The translations under genes were made by a program, and so were the position numbers. From contig JAZQKW010000165.1 of the NCBI GenBank assembly GCA_045542375.1, positions 1 to 11,866 of the forward strand: a DNA stretch of 11,866 nt, in the 5' to 3' direction. Source of the DNA: Eshraghiella sp045542375. Its GTDB lineage: Bacteria; Bacillota; Clostridia; Lachnospirales; Lachnospiraceae. Below are positions 1 to 6,574 of this stretch, in pieces. The notes beneath the pieces are model-generated. The model saw nothing but the letters and a program-made list of their open reading frames with translations. It did no database searches and was not told the origin of the DNA. The first letter of the stretch is position 1. The number at the start of each line of letters is the position of its first letter.

Positions 1-150
1 AATATTGTATTTGCCCTTGGTGTTAAAGCTGCAGTTCTTATACTTGGTGCCTGCGGAATAGCGGGAATGTGGAGTGCAGTATTTGCAGATGTAGGCGTGT
101 CAGTCCTTGCAATATTGAATTCAATGAGAGTAATGAAAAAGAGATGCTAA
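1..150 (+). CDS. Heavy-metal P-type ATPase, C-terminal fragment
   Basis: This is the last 49 codons of a gene that begins before the window, open in frame from base 1 to a TAA at 148-150. The peptide starts NIVFALGVKAAVLILGACG and continues with a MWSAVFADVGVSVLAILNSMR-type end. This is the final pair of membrane helices and the conserved terminal motif of P1B-type (CadA/ZntA/CopA-like) metal-exporting ATPases, which pump metal ions across the cytoplasmic membrane at the cost of ATP. The phosphorylation and metal-binding domains lie outside the window, so the metal cannot be stated; the ending resembles the Cd/Zn/Pb branch more than the Cu branch. The stop codon lies inside the terminator hairpin at 138-165. 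Confidence 0.8.
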   Translation, partial: NIVFALGVKAAVLILGACGIAGMWSAVFADVGVSVLAILNSMRVMKKRC

Positions 151-165
151 CAATAGCATCTCTTT
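138..165. terminator. Bidirectional intrinsic terminator between convergent genes
   Basis: Perfect 11-bp stem AAAGAGATGCT / AGCATCTCTTT (138-148 with 155-165) around a 6-base loop. On the + strand it is followed by a short T-rich stretch (TTTCTTATT). On the - strand the stem runs into a stronger TTTTT tract (136-140 region). The left arm overlaps the stop codon of the ATPase gene, and the convergent PilZ gene ends 13 bases away, so the hairpin probably serves both. Confidence 0.75.
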
Positions 166-178
166 CTTATTGGTAAAA

Positions 179-526
179 TTATTTATCATTCTTGTGTTCA
201 AGGTCATCAAAAATATAATCGAATACCGGTGCCATTCCTACAAATTCGCAACCATAGAAGTATTCATTATCTTCAAGTGCTTCACAACGGATAATCTTAA
301 CTACACAGTAGAGAACTGATTCCTCACTTCCTAAGTTAAGCTGAGCGTTGAAGTAGTAGCCCATAGGAAGAATACTCTTAGATATGAATCCAAGTCCTGA
401 CTTGGAAATATCCTTAACCTCGATTGGTGATTCAATAAAAATATTGTCTGAACTCTGATTAAAAACTGTTGAAATGACAAGATTAACAGTTATCTTGATT
501 CTCTTATGACGTCTTTTGTCCTGCAT
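179..526 (-). CDS. Stand-alone PilZ domain protein (predicted c-di-GMP receptor)
   Basis: 115 residues, essentially one PilZ domain. The two signature c-di-GMP-binding elements are both visible: RxxxR at residues 5-9 (RRHKR) and the (D/N)xSxxG motif at 39-44 (DISKSG), followed by a LGF strand and a beta-barrel-like pattern to about residue 100. PilZ proteins bind cyclic di-GMP and pass the signal to a partner, often controlling motility, exopolysaccharide or transcription. No output domain is fused here, so the protein must act on a separate partner that the window does not show. There is no signal peptide or membrane segment, so it is cytoplasmic. A GGAGG (533-537 on the complementary strand) lies 6 bases before the ATG. 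It has its own promoter at 565-592 and is convergent with the metal ATPase gene. Confidence 0.85.
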   Translation of the reverse strand: MQDKRRHKRIKITVNLVISTVFNQSSDNIFIESPIEVKDISKSGLGFISKSILPMGYYFNAQLNLGSEESVLYCVVKIIRCEALEDNEYFYGCEFVGMAPVFDYIFDDLEHKNDK

Positions 527-564
527 ATGTAACCTCCATATATCTAAAAATAATGACTAACTCT

Positions 565-592
565 ATTATAATATAAATCTGACATAAAACAA
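565..592 (-). promoter_or_regulatory. Sigma-A promoter of the PilZ gene
   Basis: On the - strand: TTGTTT (592-587), a 16-bp spacer, and a perfect TATAAT (570-565), followed about 30 bases later by the PilZ ribosome binding site. The -35 box lies inside a small AT-rich hairpin (583-590 with 597-604, CATAAAAC / GTTTTATG) that directly follows the stop codon of the upstream 609-899 gene. That hairpin lacks a clear T tract, so read-through from the upstream gene is possible. Confidence 0.55.
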
Positions 593-608
593 GAGTGTTT
601 TATGAATT

Positions 609-899
609 TTACGCTTCTGTATCGTCATCTTTAAAATCTTCTTCTGTGAAAGGATCATCCTTCTCATCAGCAAAAACAATCTCTTCAGGAGTGTCGTTCT
701 TATGTGAAAGCTTGTAAAACATTAAAAATACATAAATTATAATAGGTATAATAAATGTAGCGAATACAGACAATTTAAAAAGATTGGTTGCCTGATTGTG
801 ATTAATGATTCCTAATATAAGTGTAACTATATACATTCCGACAAGAACAACAACACCCAGTAAAGCGATAATCTGGTGTGCTTTCATTTTCTTCTTCAT
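609..899 (-). CDS. Small two-helix membrane protein with acidic tail
   Basis: 96 residues, function not recognised. Two hydrophobic helices are clear, about residues 9-31 and 43-63, joined by a short polar loop (NHNQATN). A strongly acidic C-terminal tail (about 70-96, with many Asp/Glu) is probably cytoplasmic by the positive-inside rule, because the N-terminus is MKKKMK. The start at 899 is chosen because GGAGG lies 7 bases upstream and because the promoter at 928-956 would leave a longer reading frame, starting at 956, untranscribed at its 5' end. It diverges from the SEC-C gene across a 65-bp inverted repeat flanked by both promoters, which suggests shared control. An unannotated small envelope protein of this clade is the safest call. 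Confidence 0.75.
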   Translation of the reverse strand: MKKKMKAHQIIALLGVVVLVGMYIVTLILGIINHNQATNLFKLSVFATFIIPIIIYVFLMFYKLSHKNDTPEEIVFADEKDDPFTEEDFKDDDTEA

Positions 900-927
900 A
901 TGAAACCTCCAAAAAACTGATACAGAA

Positions 928-956
928 AGTATAACAGTTATGTTTGTTTTTGGCAA
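928..956 (-). promoter_or_regulatory. Sigma-A promoter of the small membrane protein gene
   Basis: On the - strand: TTGCCA (956-951), a spacer of exactly 17 bp, and TATACT (933-928). The -35 box ends one base from the inverted repeat at 958-1022. The mRNA start would fall near 920, about 20 bases before the start codon. Confidence 0.7.
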
Positions 957-957
957 G

Positions 958-1022
958 AAATCATTCTGTAATCTTCAATTCACAAAATGGCATAGTGTTT
1001 CATTTTCATTACAGAATGATTT
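958..1022. repeat. 65-bp interrupted palindrome between divergent promoters
   Basis: Perfect 15-bp arms AAATCATTCTGTAAT (958-972) and ATTACAGAATGATTT (1008-1022), separated by 35 bases. The spacer itself holds a nested 6-bp pair, AAAATG (984-989) with CATTTT (1001-1006). The left arm starts 2 bases after one -35 box and the right arm ends 2 bases before the other. There is no T tract and no gene end here, so it is not placed as a terminator. A pair of protein-binding sites for joint control of both genes is the simplest reading; a decayed mobile palindrome is the alternative. Confidence 0.75.
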
Positions 1023-1024
1023 TG

Positions 1025-1053
1025 TTGACTAAAGCCATAACTTAGTATATACT
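1025..1053 (+). promoter_or_regulatory. Sigma-A promoter of the SEC-C gene
   Basis: TTGACT (1025-1030), a spacer of exactly 17 bp, and TATACT (1048-1053): a near-consensus vegetative promoter. It is followed by a short leader and an AGGAG (1077-1081) 7 bases before the ATG. Confidence 0.8.
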
Positions 1054-1088
1054 TTCAGAAGTAAAATAAATCTTTTAGGAGAGAAGAT

Positions 1089-1595
1089 ATGACATTATTA
1101 GAACAGTGGAGAAACGTTGCTTATGATCAGAATAAGAGCCAGCAGGCACAGCAGATGTTCTGGGGTAATTATTTTAATCTTGAAAAAGCAGTTTATGAAG
1201 AACTTTTAAAGAATCCTTCAGAGCCTGTTAAAGGAACTGTTAAGGAACTTGCAGAGAAGTATAGTCTTGATGTAATGGTAATGGTTGGTTTCCTTGACGG
1301 AATCAATGACAGCCTTAAGAATCCTAATCCGATTGAGACAATGGATGAGAACACAGAGGTTAACCTTGATTACGATATGGAACTTCTCTATAAGAATATG
1401 GTTGATGCAAGAGCAGACTGGTTATATAACCTTCCTGAATGGGACAACCTTATTAGCGAAGAGAGAAGAAAAGAATTATATAAAGAACAGAAGATGTCAA
1501 CAACAGTTGTTAAAGGTCCTAAGATATCACGTAACGACCCATGTCCATGTGGTTCAGGACTTAAGTACAAGAAATGTTGTGGAAAGAACGCATAA
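1089..1595 (+). CDS. SEC-C motif protein
   Basis: 168 residues. The last 20 residues carry the SEC-C zinc-binding motif, NDPCPCGSGLKYKKCC, with Cys152, Cys154, Cys163 and Cys164 as ligands (CXCX8CC form). The same metal-binding tail ends SecA, where it contacts SecB and ribosomes, and it occurs on many otherwise unrelated small proteins. The first 145 residues are mostly helical and soluble, without any signal peptide, and do not match a family I can name, so the role is unknown. They probably form a domain whose target is presented or recruited by the zinc motif. Leucine codons are mainly CTT, as in hslO here, suggesting fairly good expression. The gene is monocistronic, with its own promoter (1025-1053) and terminator (1604-1647). 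Confidence 0.85.
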   Translation: MTLLEQWRNVAYDQNKSQQAQQMFWGNYFNLEKAVYEELLKNPSEPVKGTVKELAEKYSLDVMVMVGFLDGINDSLKNPNPIETMDENTEVNLDYDMELLYKNMVDARADWLYNLPEWDNLISEERRKELYKEQKMSTTVVKGPKISRNDPCPCGSGLKYKKCCGKNA

Positions 1596-1603
1596 TATTA
1601 CAG

Positions 1604-1647
1604 AGGACATCTCATAAGTTATATTAACTTGTGGGATGTCCTTTTTT
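1604..1647 (+). terminator. Intrinsic terminator of the SEC-C gene
   Basis: A 17-bp stem pairs 1604-1620 with 1626-1642 (AGGACATCTCATAAGTT with its complement, two positions as G-U pairs) over a 5-base loop, followed by T's at 1642-1647. It ends 2 bases before the stop codon of the convergent ATPase gene. On that strand there is no good T tract, so its use for the opposite gene is uncertain. Confidence 0.85.
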
Positions 1648-1648
1648 A

Positions 1649-2980
1649 CTATAATTCTTTGAGATATCTTTTTAATAGAAATGTGCAATAGTAGGGGAAC
1701 GTGTAAATGCTGTTTTCAAAGCCGATATTTCCAGCACAAAATTTGATGCCATAAGATATATCCGGATACTTGTCACTCTTAATTAACTGAGTTAATGATT
1801 TAGCCTTACTGTTTGTTGCTTTTACTTCCAGAGGTATTAAATGGTGAGCTGTACGTACAAAAAAGTCTTGTTCAAGAGTGGAATCTTCACGTTTGAAGTA
1901 ATATAGTTGATAGCCTGCCTTTACAAGTGCTTCTCCAACAATACTTTCATATAAAGCCCCTTTGTATACGGATAAGTTTTTATTTGCTCTTAAATCTTCC
2001 TGTGCTTCATCATCGAGTAGTGCAACAAAAAGTCCGGTATCACAAAAATATATTTTGAATTTATTAATATCATAATTGCCTTTTAATGGAAGTTCAGCAT
2101 TATTAAGGCAATAGCACATATGCACCATGCCGGCATCTTCGAGCCATTCAATGCATCCACGATAATCTTTAAAGCGTGCCCCTTTTTCTACTTTAGATAA
2201 TTGGAATTTTTTATTTTCTTTAGCTAATTGTACTGGAATGCTATTAAATACATTGATAATACGTGCTTTGTCCATACCCTCGGCATATTTGCGAATATCT
2301 TCTTTATAGTCGGCAATTAATTGTCGTTGTATATCAAGCGTTCCTTCAAATGTTTTGTTTTTGATAAATTCTCGAACTACAGCAGGCATACCACCTAGAA
2401 TGCAGTAATCTAGGAAATGAGAAGAAAATATGCTGTGCTCAAGCTCTGAAAATGGTTTCAGCTCTTTCATATGGATAAACATATCGTCTACTACATTTGA
2501 TGTGTATCCCTTTGCCCATAGAAATTCCTCAAAATCAAGAGAATACATATTGTAGTCAGTTTTATAACCAACGCTATTGCTTTCGATTCTATTATAGTTA
2601 ATGCCTAAAAGTGAACCAGAACAAATTATGTCAAAACGGCCATCAATGCTAAAAAATTTCAGAGATGTTGCAATTTCAGGATATTCCTGGATTTCGTCAA
2701 AGAATATTAAGGTTTCACCAGGAATGAATTTGTGCGATGGTTCAATCAAGGATATATTTTTGATAATGGCATCGGTAGCATAACCATCTGTGGTAATTTG
2801 CTTGTATTTTGGAGAAGTTATAAAATTGATTTCTATAATACTTTTGTAATTATTCTTTGCAAACATTTTAATTGATTCGGTTTTGCCAATTTGTCGAGAA
2901 CCTTTTACTATTAGAGGCTTTCTGGTATCATTATTTTTCCAGGCTGTAAGAAACTCATCAATTTTTCTTCGTAAATACAT
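1649..2980 (-). CDS. AAA-family ATPase with C-terminal DUF4143 region
   Basis: 443 residues with the typical layout of the AAA_14/DUF4143 family. The N-terminal ATPase shows Walker A GSRQIGKT (27-34), Walker B LIFFDEIQ (91-98, Asp95/Glu96) and a sensor-like SGSLLG (121-126). The C-terminal half ends in a region with D372 followed by E385-V-K387, reminiscent of the PD-(D/E)XK nuclease fold often predicted for these proteins. The family is common and multi-copy in Firmicutes and archaea, and its role is unsettled; a link to DNA metabolism or mobile elements is often supposed but unproven. The protein is full length with no signal peptide. GAGGAG (2989-2994, complement) precedes the ATG by 8 bases, and it has its own promoter. 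The codons look more AT-rich than those of hslO or the SEC-C gene, compatible with acquisition by transfer. Confidence 0.87.
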   Translation of the reverse strand: MYLRRKIDEFLTAWKNNDTRKPLIVKGSRQIGKTESIKMFAKNNYKSIIEINFITSPKYKQITTDGYATDAIIKNISLIEPSHKFIPGETLIFFDEIQEYPEIATSLKFFSIDGRFDIICSGSLLGINYNRIESNSVGYKTDYNMYSLDFEEFLWAKGYTSNVVDDMFIHMKELKPFSELEHSIFSSHFLDYCILGGMPAVVREFIKNKTFEGTLDIQRQLIADYKEDIRKYAEGMDKARIINVFNSIPVQLAKENKKFQLSKVEKGARFKDYRGCIEWLEDAGMVHMCYCLNNAELPLKGNYDINKFKIYFCDTGLFVALLDDEAQEDLRANKNLSVYKGALYESIVGEALVKAGYQLYYFKREDSTLEQDFFVRTAHHLIPLEVKATNSKAKSLTQLIKSDKYPDISYGIKFCAGNIGFENSIYTFPYYCTFLLKRYLKEL

Positions 2981-3012
2981 AAATTTGTCTCCTCTATTAA
3001 TTCAATATATAT

Positions 3013-3041
3013 ATTTTACACAAATATAAGCGAATATTCAA
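3013..3041 (-). promoter_or_regulatory. Sigma-A promoter of the AAA/DUF4143 gene
   Basis: On the - strand: TTGAAT (3041-3036), a 17-bp spacer, and TAAAAT (3018-3013). The 5' leader would be about 25 bases and includes the GAGGAG ribosome binding site. Confidence 0.6.
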
Positions 3042-3085
3042 TGGAATATCACACTTTTTTGAGGGAAAAATTTAGTTTGCTATAC

Positions 3086-3119
3086 AAAAAAAGGTAACAG
3101 GATTTAAAACCTGCTACCT
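3086..3119 (-). terminator. Intrinsic terminator after the 3128-4087 gene
   Basis: Read on the - strand: the stem GGTAGCAGG / CCTGTTACC (3118-3110 with 3101-3093, one A-C mismatch) around an 8-base loop, then seven T's (3092-3086). It starts 9 bases after the stop codon. Confidence 0.78.
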
Positions 3120-3127
3120 ATTGTGTT

Positions 3128-4087
3128 TTAATTTCGTGATTTGTATCCTACCAGAATCTCCGGGTAACGCGACAGAATTTTGTTAATTACGGCGTCAGAA
3201 ACCTTCTGAGACAGATGCTTTATCTTGAATACTTTCTTTCGGTCTGTAACGATACACAGAGGATGCAGCAATTTGGTAAGGTCACGCTTATGCTGAAGCT
3301 CATTGTAATTATATATCCAGACAATGTTTTCAAGAGGAATTATATCCGTATCCGTTCTGGTAATTGATATAAGGAACGTATCCGTAATATATATATTCTT
3401 CCTTCCGGTTGCTATAGCAGTCTCCAATTCCTTGGCGGCCTGTTTAAATAAAACAGAAGGCTTGCCGTAGTATCTGAGCCTTATAGCAGAAAAAGATAAA
3501 TCCGGCTTAATTAAGACAAGTACCTCCGCTAAAGCAAATATCGCTGAAATAAGAGAAAGCACATATATGGATATAATGGCAAATCTCGTAAAGTCCCTTG
3601 TATAGTCATACTGGCTGATTAGAACGGGACAGCAGATTTCACGCATACCCTCCAATGTAAAGTTAAGTTGGTCTGACATACTTGCAATGATACTGTCGAA
3701 AGTGGTATCATTATTAATTAGTTGAGCAGTAAAACTGACATCGTTAAGAACGGTAGCAGTACCATTTCCCTGCTTATTCTCGCTCATGATGACAAAATAA
3801 CATATGCCATTGATTGTGGTATAGTATATATTGGCTTTGGTCTTGCTGCCAATGGAATAATCAAGTCCGGTATAATACAGCTTGTTCGCTGTGTACTTGA
3901 TATAGTCATTACCGTCTTCATACATCTGGGTTACATCCTCAATGTTCTTAATCGAAGTCGGAAAAAGAGCATTTTTAAAAGGATTGATAATCAAAATTGT
4001 GACGATTACGATACATATGATAAGCGGTATGAACAGACGTGGAAGAGTCTGCATACGAATTATATTTTTAAGATTTCTACGCTTCAT
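3128..4087 (-). CDS. Unrecognised two-helix membrane protein
   Basis: 319 residues, no family recognised with confidence. The first hydrophobic helix (about residues 15-35, LFIPLIICIVIVTILII) follows a very basic N-terminus. An extracytoplasmic domain of about 130 residues comes next, then a second helix (about 170-190, ISIYVLSLISAIFALAEVLVLI). The C-terminal 125 residues should be cytoplasmic. Their short strands around YITDTFLISI, LENIVWIYNY and LCIVTDRKKVFKIK read like a PH-like beta domain that senses or anchors, but this is only pattern resemblance. The start at 4087 is preferred: AGGTGA lies 4 bases upstream, the promoter at 4116-4144 fits, and a longer frame from 4180 would overlap the divergent methyltransferase gene. 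The gene is monocistronic. Confidence 0.75.
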   Translation of the reverse strand: MKRRNLKNIIRMQTLPRLFIPLIICIVIVTILIINPFKNALFPTSIKNIEDVTQMYEDGNDYIKYTANKLYYTGLDYSIGSKTKANIYYTTINGICYFVIMSENKQGNGTATVLNDVSFTAQLINNDTTFDSIIASMSDQLNFTLEGMREICCPVLISQYDYTRDFTRFAIISIYVLSLISAIFALAEVLVLIKPDLSFSAIRLRYYGKPSVLFKQAAKELETAIATGRKNIYITDTFLISITRTDTDIIPLENIVWIYNYNELQHKRDLTKLLHPLCIVTDRKKVFKIKHLSQKVSDAVINKILSRYPEILVGYKSRN

Positions 4088-4107
4088 AGGTTCACCTGAT
4101 ATATTGT

Positions 4108-4124
4108 TTTTATACAGTATAAAA
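4108..4124. repeat. 17-bp palindrome over divergent promoter region
   Basis: TTTTATACAGTATAAAA is a perfect palindrome with 8-bp arms around a single central base. It covers the -10 box of the - strand promoter (4116-4121) and the best TATAAA (4118-4123) on the + strand. It lies midway between the divergent starts at 4087 and 4156. It may be an operator, or simply two back-to-back -10-like boxes. Confidence 0.6.
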
Positions 4125-4144
4125 TAACGAAGATAAATTATCAA
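4116..4144 (-). promoter_or_regulatory. Sigma-A promoter of the 3128-4087 gene
   Basis: On the - strand: TTGATA (4144-4139), a spacer of exactly 17 bp, and TATACT (4121-4116). The predicted mRNA starts near 4109 and includes the AGGTGA ribosome binding site. The -35 box abuts the ribosome binding site of the divergent methyltransferase gene. I see no equally good + strand promoter in the 68 bases between the two starts. Confidence 0.65.
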
Positions 4145-4155
4145 GTGGAGGAAAA

Positions 4156-4899
4156 ATGAATTCATATACATTTTTTGCAAAAGTATACGACATATTTATG
4201 GACGATATACCATATAGTGACTGGGTAGACAGAATATGCGAATATCTTGAAGAGGCAGGATATACAGCCTGTAAGGCGCTTGAACTGGGATGCGGCACAG
4301 GAAGATTCGGTTCGCTTATGTCCACTGAAGGGTATGAGGTAACGGGTATAGATTTGTCGAAAGAAATGGTACAGCAGGCAATAAAACGCGGCAGACATTT
4401 CAGATTAAATACCTCATTTCAGGTAATGGATATGAGAAAGCTTACATTTAAGGATGAATTCCCTGTGGTAGTAAGTGTCTGTGATTCCATAAACTACCTT
4501 GTGAATACAGAGGAGTTGTATGATACCTTTGTGGGGGTTAAAGGAGCAATGAAAGATGGGGGAATATTTATTTTTGACATGAAGACGGAGGCTTTTTTCA
4601 AGTCTCTGGGAGAAGAAATTTATTCTGATGAAAAAGACATAGGGGAATACTATTGGGAAAATTACTATGATGAGGTAACGAGAAACAATGAATATTACAT
4701 CTCGTTTTATATAAAAAAAGGAAAACTCTATAAGAAATTTGTAGAGGAGCATGTGCAGCATGCATTTACCCCGGAGGAAGTAAGAGAGACTGCAAAGCGT
4801 GCAGGACTTACAATTCTTGAGGAAAGAAATTCTGAGTATGAAGCTCCGGCGGATTATTCAGGTGAGAGAATATATTTTATTATGAAGAAGGAAGGTTAA
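4156..4899 (+). CDS. Class I SAM-dependent methyltransferase
   Basis: 247 residues, the usual length for a free-standing Methyltransf_25-type enzyme. Motif I is LELGCGTGR (residues 42-50), binding S-adenosylmethionine. The acidic residue at the end of strand 2 is in TGIDLS (63-68), and a motif IV-like VSVCDSINYL follows near residue 110. The FFAKVYDIFMDDIPYSDW start is typical of small-molecule methyltransferases in Firmicutes. The substrate cannot be told from the sequence. It is cytoplasmic. GGAGG lies only 4 bases before the ATG, a short spacing. Its stop is 4 bases from the hslO start, so the two genes are probably cotranscribed. A functional link with the redox chaperone is possible but unproven. 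Confidence 0.85.
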   Translation: MNSYTFFAKVYDIFMDDIPYSDWVDRICEYLEEAGYTACKALELGCGTGRFGSLMSTEGYEVTGIDLSKEMVQQAIKRGRHFRLNTSFQVMDMRKLTFKDEFPVVVSVCDSINYLVNTEELYDTFVGVKGAMKDGGIFIFDMKTEAFFKSLGEEIYSDEKDIGEYYWENYYDEVTRNNEYYISFYIKKGKLYKKFVEEHVQHAFTPEEVRETAKRAGLTILEERNSEYEAPADYSGERIYFIMKKEG

Positions 4900-4903
4900 A
4901 AGA

Positions 4904-5770
4904 ATGAAGGATTATATGATAAGAGCAATAGCTGCAGGCGGACAGGTAAGAGCCTTTGCGGCAGATACAAGAGAAACAGTGGAATATGCAAGAGCAGCTC
5001 ACAACACAAGCCCTGTGGTAACGGCAGGACTTGGAAGACTTCTTACAGCAGGAAGCATGATGGGAAGCATGATGAAAGGTGAAAGAGATGTGCTTACCCT
5101 GAAAGCAGAAGGAAGCGGACCGGTTGGACATTATCTTGTAACCGCTGACTCTCACGGAAATGTAAAAGGATACGCAGCTAATCCGGATGTAATTCTTCCA
5201 GCAAATGCGGCAGGTAAGCTTGACGTTGCCGGTTCCCTTGGAGTAGGACTTCTTACGGTTATTAAGGACCTTGGTCTTAAAGAGCCATATACAGGAACCT
5301 GTGAACTTATTACAGGTGAAATAGCGGACGACATAACATATTATTTTGCCACCAGTGAGCAGACCCCATCCTCTGTAGGTCTTGGTGTTCTTATGACGAA
5401 AGAGAACACTGTAAATGTAGCAGGTGGATTCATCATTCAGATTATGCCGGATGCAACAGAAGAGACCATATCAGCAGTTGAGGAAAAAATAACCTCCATC
5501 ACATCAGTAACGGGAATGCTTGAAAAAGGAATGACACCGGAGGATATTCTGCAGTACATTCTTGGGGACCTTGAACTGGAGATTCTTGACAAAACAGAGG
5601 TGGCTTTTGTATGTGACTGCTCTAAGGAAAAGGTATCCAAGGCTCTTGATGCAATCAATAAAGAGGATTTGCAGGGAATCATAGATGACGGAGAGGATAT
5701 CGAAATTAAATGTCATTTTTGCAACAAAACCTATGGGTTCAGTGTTGAAGAGATGGAGAAAATGCTGTAA
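4904..5770 (+). CDS. hslO: Hsp33 redox-regulated chaperone
   Basis: 288 residues, full length for Hsp33. The N-terminal domain has the family's typical MIRAIAAGGQVRAFAADT start and TAGLGRLLTAGSMMGSMMKG segment, with GPVGHYLVTADSHGNVKGY further on. The C-terminal redox switch is intact: Cys237 and Cys239 (CDC) and Cys270 and Cys273 (CHFC), the CXC...CXXC zinc centre. In the known family the reduced zinc-bound form is inactive. Oxidation by hypochlorous acid or peroxide with heat makes disulfides, releases zinc and turns on holdase activity that protects unfolding cytoplasmic proteins. The AAGGAAGG ribosome binding site (4888-4895) lies within the end of the methyltransferase gene. No terminator is visible after the stop, so transcription may run on into 5813-8997. 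Confidence 0.95.
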   Translation: MKDYMIRAIAAGGQVRAFAADTRETVEYARAAHNTSPVVTAGLGRLLTAGSMMGSMMKGERDVLTLKAEGSGPVGHYLVTADSHGNVKGYAANPDVILPANAAGKLDVAGSLGVGLLTVIKDLGLKEPYTGTCELITGEIADDITYYFATSEQTPSSVGLGVLMTKENTVNVAGGFIIQIMPDATEETISAVEEKITSITSVTGMLEKGMTPEDILQYILGDLELEILDKTEVAFVCDCSKEKVSKALDAINKEDLQGIIDDGEDIEIKCHFCNKTYGFSVEEMEKML

Positions 5771-5778
5771 GTAAGAAT

Positions 5779-5802
5779 AAGGAAAAGGAAAAGGAAAAGG
5801 AG
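5779..5802 (+). repeat. AAGGAA hexamer tandem leading into a ribosome binding site
   Basis: Three exact copies of AAGGAA (5779-5796) and a fourth changed to AAGGAG (5797-5802), which with the next base forms the consensus Shine-Dalgarno AAGGAGG 9 bases before the GTG start at 5813. The tract therefore offers several weak Shine-Dalgarno-like sites upstream of one strong site. Short tandem units in a translation start region can change copy number by slippage. Confidence 0.85.
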
Positions 5803-5812
5803 GATATTTAGT

Positions 5813-6574
5813 GTGAGAAATGTGTTAAGGAAAAGTATTGCTTTATTTTCAATGGGAGTATTTTTAACAGGAATAGGAGTACCGGCCAAAGCATCAGAAA
5901 CTGAGTGGGTACAGGAATACGGGGTAGATGAAGAAAAGTATAACATCAATTGGAATGAAACCCAGAAAGTGTGGGTTAAACAGGATTGCAAATCTAAGGA
6001 TTCAGACTTTGGTGAAGGAACTTCATTGGGTTATGTAAGAGTTCAGACAGGCATAGCAACTTCAAAAGAGAATGATGGAGATAAATATTCTCAGAAACTT
6101 TTAATAAAAGGCGAAATGATACCTCAGGTTGTAAGAGGGGATAAGCGTGGAATGTCACGATACCTTACTTTGCAGGTGGCAAATAACTTTTTTACTGACT
6201 ATATGGATAATAAGACAATAGAACCAATGAGTGGAACATTGACAGATTCAGAAAATACATTGTGTGTTATTACCAATATAGATGACAATGGTTATGCAAG
6301 ATGGGAGTACGATTATACTGCATACGTAACCAGTGAAGCAGAAATAAATTATTTGTTCAACCCATCAGTACAGTATGGGGTTTTATCCTGGGATATAAAG
6401 GAGAACAAAGGTCCTATATATCCGGATTTTAAATTAAAAATATCAGCAACTTATGGTGGAGGAACCATAAGCGGAAATACAATCATCAACAGATTTGGAA
6501 CAAAGAACTATGATATCGGAACAGTTGATGCAGAAATAATTATACCTTACAGATTGAGGGGGATGGATTTATGA
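5813..6574 (+). CDS. Secreted protein of unknown function
   Basis: 253 residues, no recognised family. Residues 1-27 form a clean Sec signal peptide: basic MRNVLRK, a hydrophobic core and an AKA cleavage site before Ser28. The mature part is rich in alternating beta-strand patterns (YLTLQVANNFF, ARWEYDYTAYVT, YPDFKLKISATYGGGTISG) and probably forms one extracytoplasmic beta domain. There are only two cysteines (59 and 151), which could pair. No sortase motif, lipobox or membrane anchor is present, so it is released or held by a partner. It starts with GTG, supported by AAGGAGG 9 bases upstream, and its stop overlaps the next start as ATGA. The operon context suggests it works with the next two envelope proteins. 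Confidence 0.8.
   Translation: MRNVLRKSIALFSMGVFLTGIGVPAKASETEWVQEYGVDEEKYNINWNETQKVWVKQDCKSKDSDFGEGTSLGYVRVQTGIATSKENDGDKYSQKLLIKGEMIPQVVRGDKRGMSRYLTLQVANNFFTDYMDNKTIEPMSGTLTDSENTLCVITNIDDNGYARWEYDYTAYVTSEAEINYLFNPSVQYGVLSWDIKENKGPIYPDFKLKISATYGGGTISGNTIINRFGTKNYDIGTVDAEIIIPYRLRGMDL

Noticed and set aside
900..956. Longer start for the small membrane protein at 956
   Set aside because: It would put the promoter -10 and -35 inside the coding region, and the GGAGG-supported ATG at 899 gives a normal basic start before the first helix.
1600..1648. Bidirectional role for the terminator between the SEC-C and ATPase genes
   Set aside because: The stem is followed by T's only on the + strand; on the - strand the sequence after the stem is mixed, so termination of the ATPase transcript here is not supported.
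4088..4180. Longer start for the 3128-4087 gene at 4180
   Set aside because: It overlaps the divergent methyltransferase start and the gene's own promoter, whereas the ATG at 4087 has AGGTGA at good spacing.
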